64,000 nucleotides of DNA from Methylotuvimicrobium alcaliphilum 20Z (GTDB lineage Bacteria > Pseudomonadota > Gammaproteobacteria > Methylococcales > Methylomonadaceae), in the NCBI RefSeq assembly GCF_000968535.2, contig NC_016112.1, positions 2,852,001 to 2,916,000 on the forward strand, given 5' to 3'. How positions within the stretch are numbered: position 1 is the stretch's first letter; every line of letters starts with the position of its first letter. The notes below the pieces were generated by a model. That model did no database searches and had not been told where the DNA came from. It was given only the letters and a program-made list of their open reading frames with translations. The position numbers were made by a program, and so were the translations under genes. Below, piece by piece: positions 26,517 to 35,600 of this stretch.

Positions 26517-28467
26517 TTTTGCTGACTCGCTGTTTTTTATTGCCTATTCGATAACGTCTGTCGCAGACAGCCCAGAGACCGCCCAATGCCATGAAAACAC
26601 CGCCGATCCATATCCACCGTATAAAGGCTTTATAATAAACGCGCATACTCCATGCGCCCGAATCGCCCAACGGTTCGCCGATCGCGACAAAAAGATCGCG
26701 AAACAGACCGGCATCGATCGCGGCCTCGGTCATCGGCATTTGTTGCACGCGATAAATTCTTTTTTGAGGTTCGAGTTTAGCCACCGTCTTATCATCGTAA
26801 CTGACCGTCAAGTGGCCTTGTTGCGCCCGATAATTCGGCCCATCGACTACATCGATACCATGAAATTCGAACACATAACCGGACATTTCTAGCTTGTCGC
26901 CGGGGGCCATTCTAACGTCTTTTTCGATGCTATAAACCGAGGTCAAGGTAATCCCGACGATGAAGACCGCAATACCCAAATGCGCCAAGGTCATGCCGTA
27001 AAAGGCTCTCGGCACTTTCAGCAAGGCTGTAAAATCAGGCATTTTATGCCCTAAACGCTCCGAAAAGGCCAGTCCGGTCAGCGCCGTCGTCCATAGCGCC
27101 AACGTCAAACCGATCGCGGCAGCCCACGAATAAAAGGGCATCAACAACGGCAATGCCGCGCCGAGCACCAGGCAGCCCAGCATCAGCCACCGGATTCGTA
27201 GCGCGAGCGCATTGAACTGGTCTTTTTTCCAGCGCAGCAAAACGCCGATACCCGAGACCACGGCAAGCGGTGCCATCAAAGGAATAAAAATCGCATTGAA
27301 ATAAGGGGGACCGACCGAAATCTTGCCCATGCCCAAGGCATCGATAAACAAAGGATACAAGGTGCCGACCAAAATGCTGGCCGCCGTCACGACCAGCAGC
27401 ACGTTATTCAACAGTAATGCGGATTCTTTCGAAATCATTTCGAAACTGGCGCTGCTTTTAACCGCCGGCGCTCTAATCGCATAGAGCAATAAAGATCCGC
27501 CGACGACAATAGCCAAAAAAATCAAAATGAACAAACCGCGGGCCGGATCGCTGGCAAAGGCATGCACCGAGGTCAATACGCCGGAACGGACCAAAAAAGT
27601 CCCCAGCAGACTTAACGAAAACGCGAAAATCGCCAACAGCACGGTCCAAGTCTTGAACACACCGCGTTTTTCACTGGCTGCCAATGAATGAATCAACGCC
27701 GTGCCGACCAGCCAAGGCATAAACGAAGCGTTCTCGACCGGGTCCCAAAACCACCAGCCGCCCCAGCCTAATTCGTAATAAGCCCACCAACTGCCCAGCG
27801 TGATGCCCAAAGTCAGAAACATCCAGGCGATATTGGTCCAAGGTCTGGACCAACGTGCCCAGGCGCTGTCCAAACGACCTTCGAGCAAGGCCGCGATCGA
27901 GAACGCAAACGCGACCGAAAAGCCGACATAACCCATGTATAACATCGGCGGATGAATCGCGAGCCCAGGGTCTTGCAACAGAGGATTCAAATCGCGGCCT
28001 TCAGGCGGCGCCGGAATCATGCGCTCGAACGGATTCGAGGTCAGCAACAAGAACAGTAGAAAACCGATACTTACCAAGCCCATCACACCGAGAACCCGTG
28101 CAATCGTCGCGTCCGGAATACTGCGGCTAAACTGCGCAACCAAACCGGTCCAGATCGTCAAACTCAAGGCCCAAAGTAACAATGAGCCTTCATGCGCGCC
28201 CCATACGCCGGAGACTAAATATAGTACCGGCAAATGAGTATTCGAATTGTTCGCGACATAGGCGACCGAAAAATCATGCGTCAAAAACGCATACGTCAGA
28301 CACAAATAAGACAAGCCGACAAAGAACAATTGCCCGAACGCGGCGGGACGCGCCACGGCAATCCATCCAGGAATCGCACGAAAACTACCGACGATAGGGA
28401 CAATACCCAACATCACGGCCATGCACAAAGCCAGTATTAAGGAAAAATGCCCCAGCTCAGGAATCAT
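26509..28467 (-). CDS. ccmF: Cytochrome c haem lyase subunit CcmF
   Basis: Large polytopic membrane protein that, with CcmH and CcmI, attaches haem to apocytochrome c. The 652-residue product has about 14-15 transmembrane segments and the periplasmic WWD domain GWGGWWFWDPVENASFMPW. Conserved His residues flank it (HPPMLYMGYVGF and HSLAASEKRGVFKTW). A hydrophilic domain and a final helix form the C-terminus. It overlaps ccmE by 4 bp (ATGA) and ccmG by 8 bp. Confidence 0.96.
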   Translation of the reverse strand: MIPELGHFSLILALCMAVMLGIVPIVGSFRAIPGWIAVARPAAFGQLFFVGLSYLCLTYAFLTHDFSVAYVANNSNTHLPVLYLVSGVWGAHEGSLLLWALSLTIWTGLVAQFSRSIPDATIARVLGVMGLVSIGFLLFLLLTSNPFERMIPAPPEGRDLNPLLQDPGLAIHPPMLYMGYVGFSVAFAFSIAALLEGRLDSAWARWSRPWTNIAWMFLTLGITLGSWWAYYELGWGGWWFWDPVENASFMPWLVGTALIHSLAASEKRGVFKTWTVLLAIFAFSLSLLGTFLVRSGVLTSVHAFASDPARGLFILIFLAIVVGGSLLLYAIRAPAVKSSASFEMISKESALLLNNVLLVVTAASILVGTLYPLFIDALGMGKISVGPPYFNAIFIPLMAPLAVVSGIGVLLRWKKDQFNALALRIRWLMLGCLVLGAALPLLMPFYSWAAAIGLTLALWTTALTGLAFSERLGHKMPDFTALLKVPRAFYGMTLAHLGIAVFIVGITLTSVYSIEKDVRMAPGDKLEMSGYVFEFHGIDVVDGPNYRAQQGHLTVSYDDKTVAKLEPQKRIYRVQQMPMTEAAIDAGLFRDLFVAIGEPLGDSGAWSMRVYYKAFIRWIWIGGVFMALGGLWAVCDRRYRIGNKKQRVSKNA

Positions 28468-28913
28468 ATACCACCCTCTGCCGGAGGCTCCGGTTGTTTT
28501 TTCAGGCTATCTGCGACTTCGGGCGGCATATAATTTTCGTCATGTTTGGCCAAGACTTCCTCGGCAACGAACACACCGTTTTCGGACAAACGACCTTTTG
28601 CGACGATGCCTTGCCCTTCCCTAAACAAATCCGGCAAAATGCCGGTATATTCCACGGTTACTTCTTTATTGAAATCGGTCAACTTAAAGCGCACAAGCAA
28701 ACTCTCCGCCGGGCGATCGACACTGCCGTCGACGACCATACCGCCAATTCGAAACAAAGCGTTTTCCGGCGCCTTGCCTTCTACGACTTCGGTCGTCGAG
28801 AAAAAATACATCAAATTTTCATTGAACGATTTCAGTGCAAAGGCGACGGCAAGCCCCATACCGGCCAGCATCAATCCAATTAAAATAAGTCGTTGTCTAC
28901 GAATCGGTTTCAT
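28464..28913 (-). CDS. ccmE: Haem chaperone CcmE
   Basis: Periplasmic haem carrier anchored by one N-terminal helix. The 149-residue product shows the family pattern: basic start KPIRRQRLI, transmembrane helix 9-27, OB-fold beta strands (FRIGGMVVDGSV, VEYTGILPDLFREGQGIVAKGRL) and the haem-binding LAKHDENYMPPEV with H124 and Y128. It starts in a 4-bp overlap with ccmD. Confidence 0.96.
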   Translation of the reverse strand: MKPIRRQRLILIGLMLAGMGLAVAFALKSFNENLMYFFSTTEVVEGKAPENALFRIGGMVVDGSVDRPAESLLVRFKLTDFNKEVTVEYTGILPDLFREGQGIVAKGRLSENGVFVAEEVLAKHDENYMPPEVADSLKKQPEPPAEGGI

Positions 28914-29077
28914 GATTTTTTCATCCGTTTCATTTTATGAGCCAACTCTTTTAAAAAAAGTTTACGTTGAATAACGGGCAAAACCGCAATCGCAAGCAAC
29001 ACGAGTAAAGTCACCCCATAAGAAGTCCAAACATAAAAGGCGTAACCGCCCATTGCAAAAAATTCTTGCCAATTCAT
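28910..29077 (-). CDS. ccmD: Haem exporter protein CcmD
   Basis: A 55-residue membrane protein that helps release holo-CcmE from the CcmABC complex. Reading the minus strand from the ATG at 29077 gives MNWQEFFAMGGYAFYVWTSY, one transmembrane helix (residues 18-37) and a strongly basic tail (RKLFLKELAHKMKRMKKS), the standard CcmD layout. It overlaps both neighbours by 4 bp (ccmC stop at 29074, ccmE start at 28913), which makes it unmistakable despite its size. Confidence 0.95.
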   Translation of the reverse strand: MNWQEFFAMGGYAFYVWTSYGVTLLVLLAIAVLPVIQRKLFLKELAHKMKRMKKS

Positions 29078-29826
29078 TCTATTAAGCCTTTAACCCATTG
29101 ACTGTTTCGTTCGCGCTGAATCAATTCGGTCCGCGCGCGCTGCAACATCGCAACTAGATAATAAAATTTGAAGGCGACCGCCATCGTCAACAAGGGAATC
29201 AACATGCTGACATGAATCGACGGTTTATCGATCTTCGACACGGTCGGGCCTTGATGCAAGGTATTCCACCACTCGACCGAATAATGAATGATCGGAATAT
29301 TGACTACACCGACAATCGCCAGAATTGCCACCGCTCTCGAAGCTGTTCGTTTGTCGTCGATCGCTCCGTACAATGCGATGACGCCCAGATACAGAAACAG
29401 CAGAATCAATTCCGAAGTCAAACGTGCATCCCAAACCCACCAGGTCCCCCACATCGGCTTACCCCATAGAGAGCCCGTTAATAGGGCGATAAAAGTAAAA
29501 CCGGCGCCGACCGAGGCGCTGCTGATCATGACGATTTCGGCCAATTTGATACGCCAAACCAGTCCGATGGCGCCGGCAACCGCCATCACGACATAGATGA
29601 ACAATGACATCCAGGCGCTCGGCACATGGATATAAATAATCCGGTAGCTATCGCCCTGCTGATAATCGGCGGGCGCCAAAAACAAGCCGCCATATAGACC
29701 TACGGCGGTCAAAATAATAAAAATCGCCGTCAACCAAGGCAATAATCGGCCGGTAAACGCATAAAAATGCGGTGGCGAGGCCATGCGATGGAAAAAACGG
29801 CCTACGGAATCAGGAATCAAAAACAT
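29074..29826 (-). CDS. ccmC: Haem exporter/delivery protein CcmC
   Basis: Membrane protein that loads haem onto CcmE. The 250-residue product has six predicted transmembrane helices and the WWD domain KPMWGTWWVWDARLTSELILLFLYLG, with flanking histidines IIYIHVPSAWMSLFIY and VNIPIIHYSVEWWNTLHQGPTV. It starts MFLIPDSVGRFFHRM, about 124 bp after the ccmB stop. Confidence 0.96.
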   Translation of the reverse strand: MFLIPDSVGRFFHRMASPPHFYAFTGRLLPWLTAIFIILTAVGLYGGLFLAPADYQQGDSYRIIYIHVPSAWMSLFIYVVMAVAGAIGLVWRIKLAEIVMISSASVGAGFTFIALLTGSLWGKPMWGTWWVWDARLTSELILLFLYLGVIALYGAIDDKRTASRAVAILAIVGVVNIPIIHYSVEWWNTLHQGPTVSKIDKPSIHVSMLIPLLTMAVAFKFYYLVAMLQRARTELIQRERNSQWVKGLIE

Positions 29827-29899
29827 GCGATAAGCTTATAAAGTGATCTACGATAATGAGCAAAATTGATTCAATATCGAATAGTAAATTTAGAAGACC

Positions 29900-29919
29900 G
29901 GGCATTCGAATATGCCCGC
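29900..29919. other. Intercistronic hairpin between ccmB and ccmC
   Basis: CGGGCAT (29900-29906) and ATGCCCG (29913-29919) form a 7-bp stem in the only long gap (124 bp) within ccmABCDEF. There is no U-run, so it may adjust mRNA stability rather than end transcription. Confidence 0.4.
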
Positions 29920-29950
29920 ATGGATGAATAGGACGCTATTTTACGAAAAA

Positions 29951-30628
29951 TTATCCATTCATACTCATTTTTAATGCGGCGGCGGCCGGTAACGGCGCCA
30001 GCACCAAGGCCGCGAATAAAATCGCCGCCAGAATATTGAGTTGCGCGCCGACCGGCAAACCGCTACCCGCCATTTCGACGGCATTGCCGGCAAAGATCAG
30101 CACCGGAATGTACAACGGCAAAACCAACAACGCCAAGATCATCCCGCCTCGTCGTAAACCCACCGTCAGCGCGACACCGATCGAACCGATCAAACTCAAT
30201 ACCGGCGTACCAAGCAACAAGGTCCACAGCAGCACAGGCAAGGACTGTTCGGGCATGCCCAAAAATATTGCCAATAAGGGTGAGATCAACAATAAAGGCA
30301 AGCCCGTCACCAACCAATGCGCGACGATCTTAGCCAAAATCAGCACCGAAAGCGGATGCGGGCTCAAGATAAACTGTTCCAGCGAGCCATCGTCGAAATC
30401 CGACCGAAACAATGAATCCAGCGATAGCATCGCGGCCAATAGCGCGGCAATCCAAATGATTCCCGGGGCCATCGCTTGCAATAACTTAGTTTGCGCACCT
30501 AGCCCCAACGGAAACAAGGTAATGACTAAGACAAAAAATAACAGCGGATTGGCGACTTCGGCACGCCGCCGATAAGCCAGGACCAAATCGCGTCGAATGA
30601 TGGCGGTAAATGCGTTCGACAATGTCAT
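29951..30628 (-). CDS. ccmB: Haem exporter permease CcmB
   Basis: Membrane subunit of the CcmAB ABC transporter that works with CcmC to release haem-loaded CcmE. The 225-residue product has six transmembrane helices and the family motifs AIIRRDLVLAYRRRAEVANPLLFFVLVITLFPLGLG and LFRSDFDDGSLEQFILSPHPL. The start shares one base with the ccmA stop. Confidence 0.95.
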   Translation of the reverse strand: MTLSNAFTAIIRRDLVLAYRRRAEVANPLLFFVLVITLFPLGLGAQTKLLQAMAPGIIWIAALLAAMLSLDSLFRSDFDDGSLEQFILSPHPLSVLILAKIVAHWLVTGLPLLLISPLLAIFLGMPEQSLPVLLWTLLLGTPVLSLIGSIGVALTVGLRRGGMILALLVLPLYIPVLIFAGNAVEMAGSGLPVGAQLNILAAILFAALVLAPLPAAAALKMSMNG

Positions 30629-31245
30629 TAAGCTAACCTGATTGTTTGCACGTCGATGCCGTGCAGCGTGATATCGTGATGCGAGGTCAAAACGACCATG
30701 CCTTCTCTGGCAATATGGTCGACCATCAGCGCCTCGAAAATGGCTATACCCTCTTTATCCAAAGAGGTGAAAGGCTCGTCGAGAATCCATAATTTATTGT
30801 CGGTAATCAATAAACGAGCTAGCGACAAACGGCGTTTTTGCCCGGCCGACAAAGATTGCACCAGCACATCGTCGTAACCGGATAAATAGACCTTCTCCAG
30901 TGTTTCCTCGATCGAATAATAGCCGGGCTTACCCAGAGCCGTGGCAATCTTGAGATTTTCCAGAACGGTCAATTCCTTTTTGACACCGTCCAAATGACCG
31001 ACATAGGCCATCTGTTCAAAGAAAGTACCGTTATTAATTTCTACACCGCACCACAAAACCTCTCCGGCATCCGGCTCCCGAAAACCGCATAAAATCTTCA
31101 ATAAAGAGCTTTTGCCCGAACCGTTTTGCCCTTCCAGCAATAACGCTTGCCCGGAAGAAACATTAAACGACAAATTATCGAACAACACTCTATCGTCGCG
31201 AATGCAGCATAAGTTTTTAACTTCCAGAGATAACAAACGTTCCAT
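30628..31245 (-). CDS. ccmA: Haem exporter ATP-binding protein CcmA
   Basis: ATPase of the CcmAB transporter, first gene of the ccm operon. The 205-residue product has Walker A GQNGSGKS (39-46), signature LSAGQKRRLSLARLL, Walker B LWILDEPFTSLD and the switch histidine in VVLTSHHD. The short length is normal for CcmA. Immediately upstream lie a small hairpin (TGTCGC 31288-31293 with GCGACA 31299-31304) and then repeat E1. Confidence 0.96.
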   Translation of the reverse strand: MERLLSLEVKNLCCIRDDRVLFDNLSFNVSSGQALLLEGQNGSGKSSLLKILCGFREPDAGEVLWCGVEINNGTFFEQMAYVGHLDGVKKELTVLENLKIATALGKPGYYSIEETLEKVYLSGYDDVLVQSLSAGQKRRLSLARLLITDNKLWILDEPFTSLDKEGIAIFEALMVDHIAREGMVVLTSHHDITLHGIDVQTIRLA

Positions 31246-31317
31246 CCTAAATTTAAAAAAAAATGATATCGAAAAACCTTCTCATCGTGTCGCATTTCGC
31301 GACAATCAAAAAAACTC

Positions 31318-31548
31318 CTGATTAGCAAGTTTCTTCAGCTAAAGCCCAAAAACCAGGATATCCCTGGCAGGACGGGGTTTGCAACCCCGTCCTAAACGTT
31401 TCGACTTTGGCCGAAGTCAGCCGAAATGTTTAGGGCAAACCGAAAAGTTGGGGACGGGTTAAATAACCCGTCCCGCAGAAGTCGCTGCGGTTACGACTAG
31501 CCCGCTCGGGCACTTGGCTCCGACAAGCTGAAGCATCTTGCTAATCAG
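31318..31548. mobile_element. Family E repeat, copy E1 (full, minus orientation)
   Basis: About 231 bp bounded by CTGATTAGCAAG and CTTGCTAATCAG, with the inverted repeat continuing imperfectly (TTTCTTCAGCT...AGCTGAAGCAT). The interior is a string of hairpins, including GGACGGGGTTTGC/GCAACCCCGTCC and GACGGGTTA/TAACCCGTC. The reverse complement matches E2 closely. No coding capacity. Confidence 0.88.
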
Positions 31549-31659
31549 GAAAAAACTTGAGCCGGATAAAACCAAGCCCGTTATACCCAAAATCCACCAA
31601 CTCGAGTAAGCCTCAAACAATAAAAAAGAGCTTAGACTTTCATCTAAACCCTTGATCAT
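31549..31659 (-). pseudogene. Possible 5' remnant of a small membrane-protein gene cut by repeat E1
   Basis: From the ATG at 31659 the minus strand reads about 37 residues with a hydrophobic helix (LLFEAYSSWWILGITGLVLSGSSF) and then enters repeat E1. The frame stays open into the repeat to 31459. It may be a broken gene or chance; there is no clear ribosome binding site. Confidence 0.3.
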
Positions 31660-31724
31660 AAAACCCTAAAACAAGGATTGCGGGCATGTAGATTTAATTA
31701 GAGCAAAAATCGACCAAACTAGCC

Positions 31725-31871
31725 GTAACTATTCAGTCCCTCGGCAATTATCGTTCCCACGCTCTGCGTGGGAACGCCTGAGTACCGCTCCAGCGGTACG
31801 AGACGCTAGAGCGTCTCGGTCTTCATTCCCACGCTGGAGCGTGGGAACGATAGGGACATGTGAATAATTAC
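31725..31871. mobile_element. Family F repeat, copy F1
   Basis: Starts GTAACTATTCAGTCCC and ends GTGAATAATTAC. It contains four consecutive short-loop hairpins: CGTTCCCACG/CGTGGGAACG, GTACCGCT/AGCGGTAC, GAGACGC/GCGTCTC and TTCCCACGC/GCGTGGGAA. Other copies are at 58510, 59914, 61853 and 62132. Confidence 0.88.
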
Positions 31872-32059
31872 AACTAGCCGGCACATCAACTATTAATACC
31901 GAAATTGGAATGCGCGATGAATAGCAACGACTTTATAGCCGGCCTAGATTAGGCAAAACCCCGGCATAAATCAAGCGCTTCGTTTTCTTTGTTACGAAAA
32001 TGATAAAGGGCGAATAAAATCGCCCTCTATGATTTTTACGCTATCATGATCCCAAACTT

Positions 32060-32245
32060 AGCTCTTTGCAAAACCAAGGCACTGCCCATAGATGCCGTGA
32101 ACCCAGCACCTAAATTATCCAAGATAGTTAACCATAGCCAATGGACTATGGAATTTAGGTGCTGGGTGAACGGGCGGTCCTCGATAGACACATCCCATAC
32201 CTTTTATTCTTAGACGGTTTTTCGATCAAAAAGGGAGTAAGTGCT
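32060..32245. repeat. Diverged family D-like repeat hosting element B2
   Basis: The right part (GGTCCTCGATAGACACATCCC... to TCGATCAAAAAGGGAGTAAG) resembles the second half of repeat D2 near 60175-60230. The left part ends GATGCCGTGA, the usual B insertion target. The host is degraded, so its limits are approximate. Confidence 0.5.
32101..32167. mobile_element. Family B mini-element, copy B2 (67 bp)
   Basis: ACCCAGCACCTAAATT ... AATTTAGGTGCTGGGT, with the inner palindrome CCATAG/CTATGG. Flanked by GA on both sides (CCGTGA | GAACGG). Base-for-base identical to B3 and, inverted, to B4. Confidence 0.93.
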
Positions 32246-32260
32246 AAACACAGCTACGGA

Positions 32261-32620
32261 TTACCCCATGCGCATACGCGGGAGCCCGCTCAAAACGCCG
32301 AACACACTCAGCAGCCACAAAATCACGGCGATGATCACCACAATGTTCAATATCTGCTTGATACGCCCGTCCATCGGAATATAACTATTGACCAGCCACA
32401 ACAACAAGCCGACGACAACCAAGGCGATCACTACCGAAACCAATGCCCTAGGGAACATACCCAAAATACCGAATATGCTCAGCAACCACAATACTACCGC
32501 GATGAGCACCACGATGTTCAGTATTTCCTTGATACGGCGCTCCATCGGCAAATACCTGTTGACTAACCATAAAAGCACGCCGACGACGATAAGAACGACC
32601 ACTAATGAAATAATGTCCAT
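32261..32620 (-). CDS. Tandemly duplicated Thivi_2564-like small membrane protein
   Basis: A 119-residue protein made of two similar halves, each with two transmembrane helices. Half one runs from ISLVVVLIVVGVLLWLVNRYLPM through RRIKEILNIVVLIAVVLWLLSIFGIL. Half two repeats it as LVSVVIALVVVGLLLWLVNSYIPM with GRIKQILNIVVIIAVILWLLSVFGVL. Single-unit relatives (about 50-60 residues, the Thivi_2564 type as I recall it) are common in proteobacteria and have no known function. The fusion of two units is the notable point. The last few residues (LPRMRMG) fall close to the degraded repeat region. Confidence 0.72.
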   Translation of the reverse strand: MDIISLVVVLIVVGVLLWLVNRYLPMERRIKEILNIVVLIAVVLWLLSIFGILGMFPRALVSVVIALVVVGLLLWLVNSYIPMDGRIKQILNIVVIIAVILWLLSVFGVLSGLPRMRMG

Positions 32621-32696
32621 TGTTTTTCTCCCATAAAGTTAAAAAATATATCTCTTTCATACTTCAACAGATTGAAAGAGCACAACAATACCTAAC

Positions 32697-35600
32697 TCAT
32701 TCCAACACACTGCTACCCAACACGACCCGCACCCGATGAACTTGTCCGTCATCCGTCAAGATAATGGAATTGCCGCTTGACTGGCGTTCGCCGTCCAACT
32801 CTATCGCGGCAATCCCGCGTGTTACGCCGTCCGGATTTTCCACGGCAATTTCGTAGCGGGAATTTCCGTGCCGATAAACGATGCTGTAACCGGACCAGTT
32901 TCTGGGAATGCATGGATCGAAACACAATGTATCGTTCCGGACTTGCAGGCCCAATACCCATTCCATGCCGGCACGATAAAACCACCCCGCAGCCCCCGTG
33001 TACCAGGTCCAACCGCCGCGTCGCACATGGGGCGACTCTGAATAGATATCCGCCGACAACACATAGGGTTCGACTTTATAGGCATAAACGCCGGTTCGAG
33101 TCGTCGTGCGCTTGATCGGATTCAGCATGCTTAGCAGTTCCCCCGCTTGGTCACCTTCGCCAAGCATCGCATAGGCGATAACGGTCCAAATCGCCGCATG
33201 AGTATACTGCCCACCGTTCTCCCGTATTCCCGGCGGATAGCTTTTGATATACCCCGGGTCCCGCTCGGTCTTGTCGAAGGGCGGGGTAAACAGCAACACC
33301 AAATCGTCGCCGTAACGGACCAAGTATTCCCGTACCGAACACATCGCCCGCCGGGCTCGCTCGGTCTCCGCGAAACCTGAAATCACGCCCCAGCTCTGTG
33401 CGATTGAATCGATACGGCATTCGGCATTAGCCGCAGATCCGAGCGGCGTTCCGTCGTCGAAAAAAGCGCGTCGATACCATGCTCCGTCCCAGCCTTCCGC
33501 TTCCACCGCAAGCTTGAGTTTATCGATATGGTCGCGCCAGCGGACGGCGCGCTCGTGATCTCCCCGCCTTTCCGCCAACGCCGCGAATTCGGGGAGCGTT
33601 GCCAGTAGGAACCACGCCATCCATACGCTCTCCCCTTTACCCTGGTTGCCGACCCGATTCATACCGTCGTTCCAGTCGCCGCTTCCCATCAATGGCAATC
33701 CGTGTGAGCCCGTCTCCAGGCTCAGGTCGAGTGCAAGCGCACAATGCTCGAAAAGACTGGCTTGTTGCGATGACCCAGTGGGTTCGTAATAAAGATCGTC
33801 TTGTTCCGGCCCCAGCACAGGCCCCTCCAGAAACGGCACCTGCACATCGAGTACATCGGCATCGCCGCTTACCTTGATATAATGAGACACCGCATAAGGC
33901 AGCCAAACACGGTCGTCGGAAAAGCGTGTCCGAACGCCACGCCCTGAGGGTGGATGCCACCAATGCTGTACATCGCCTTCAATAAACTGACGACCCGCGG
34001 CACGTAGCAAATGAGCGCGGGTTAAATCGGGTCTGCTGACAACAAAGGCCATACTGTCTTGCAATTGATCGCGAAAGCCGAATGCCCCGCCCACCTGATA
34101 AAATCCGGCCCGAGCCCACATGCGGCAACTCAAGGATTGATACAACAGCCAACCGTTCAACAGCAGATCGAGCTCGCGGTCCGGCGTTTTGACTTGAACC
34201 TTATCGAGTACTTGCTCCCACGATTGTTTGACGCGAGTAAATGTAGTTTCCACCTTGGTTTCCCGATAGCGTCGGACCAAATCGCCGGCATGGGCACGAT
34301 CATTTCCTTGTCCCAACAAGAATACAAGCTCGGCACTCCCGTTGGGTTCAAGTTCGATCATCGTCTGCAGCGCCGCGCAAGGATCCATTCCCGCGCCGAC
34401 TCGGTTTTTCAGCGTATGGGTTACCAACAAGCCGGCCGGAGCGTCAAGACTACCGTTGCGGCCAATGAATTCAGCACGATTACCAGTCCAACACGACTGT
34501 ATCCCGGAAAAATCGGCGAAGGCTATCCGTTGGCCGAACTCGGCGTCCCAGTGATTGAATGCGAACACTGCGCCCGTTTCAGTATCCAGTTCGGTAATGA
34601 CATGAGGCGCAGTCATGGAACGTGAAGCGCCAAGCACCCATTCCACATAGGCCGCGACTGTCAACCGGCGGGTTCGCCCGGATTTATTTGTTAACCTCAA
34701 TGAAGAAATTTTGATCGGATCGTCCGGACTAACGAATTGTAACAATTCGCTATGAATCCCGTGCGAGGCATGCTCGAAGCAGCTATATCCCTGACCGTGG
34801 CGTATGACATAACTTGCATTGTCGACCCTGATAGGCAATGCGGTCGGGCTCCATAATTCATTCGTCTCATCGTCACGAAGGTAAAAGATTTCTCCGGGAG
34901 GATCGCTAACCGGGTCGTTCGACCAAGGCGTCAATAGGTTTTCCCGGCTGTTACCGCACCACGTACAACCGCTGCCCAATTCCGAGACGATAAAGCCGAA
35001 TTCGGCGTTGGCGATCACATTGACCCAGGGAGACGGTGTCCACTGTCCCTTGTCGAGTACGATCACATATTCGCGTCCATCTTCGGCAAAACCGCCCAAG
35101 CCATTGAAAAACTCAAGCTTGGGTATCGTTAGCGTCGGTGCATCGGTTTCGGGAGCCGGCAATGCTCTCGGTTCGACAAAAGCGGCGTCCGGCCGAGTGC
35201 TTCTCAACAATTGTTCCGCCAAGGTCCCTCGGTTGCTAACCAGAACCGCGCGGGCGACCACCTGTAATTGGCGTTGTTCTTCTGCCGAAAGCTGATCGCC
35301 CCGTAGCACGAATATCGCCCCACGGTTTCCATATTCACGCTCAGCTGAACGCGCCAAGTTATCCCGCACCATGCCTTCCAGTAGGGTCTGCAAATCATCG
35401 ATATAAGATGCCTTCTTTTCGTTCAGAATCACGATGTCCACGGTAAGACCTTTCATGCGCCAGTACTCGTGGGCTCGCAACAATTGTTCGACGAGGGAGC
35501 GATCCTCAAGCGCTGTTATCCGGAGCAATAGGATAGGCCTATCTCCCGAGACGCCATGCCGCCATAATCCTGCAACGTTCATGTTATTCATTCGCATCAA

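Noticed and set aside
32159-32566. Plus-strand frame opposite the duplicated membrane protein
   Set aside because: The opposite strand gives a clean two-unit membrane protein; this frame begins in element B2 and has no homology-like features.
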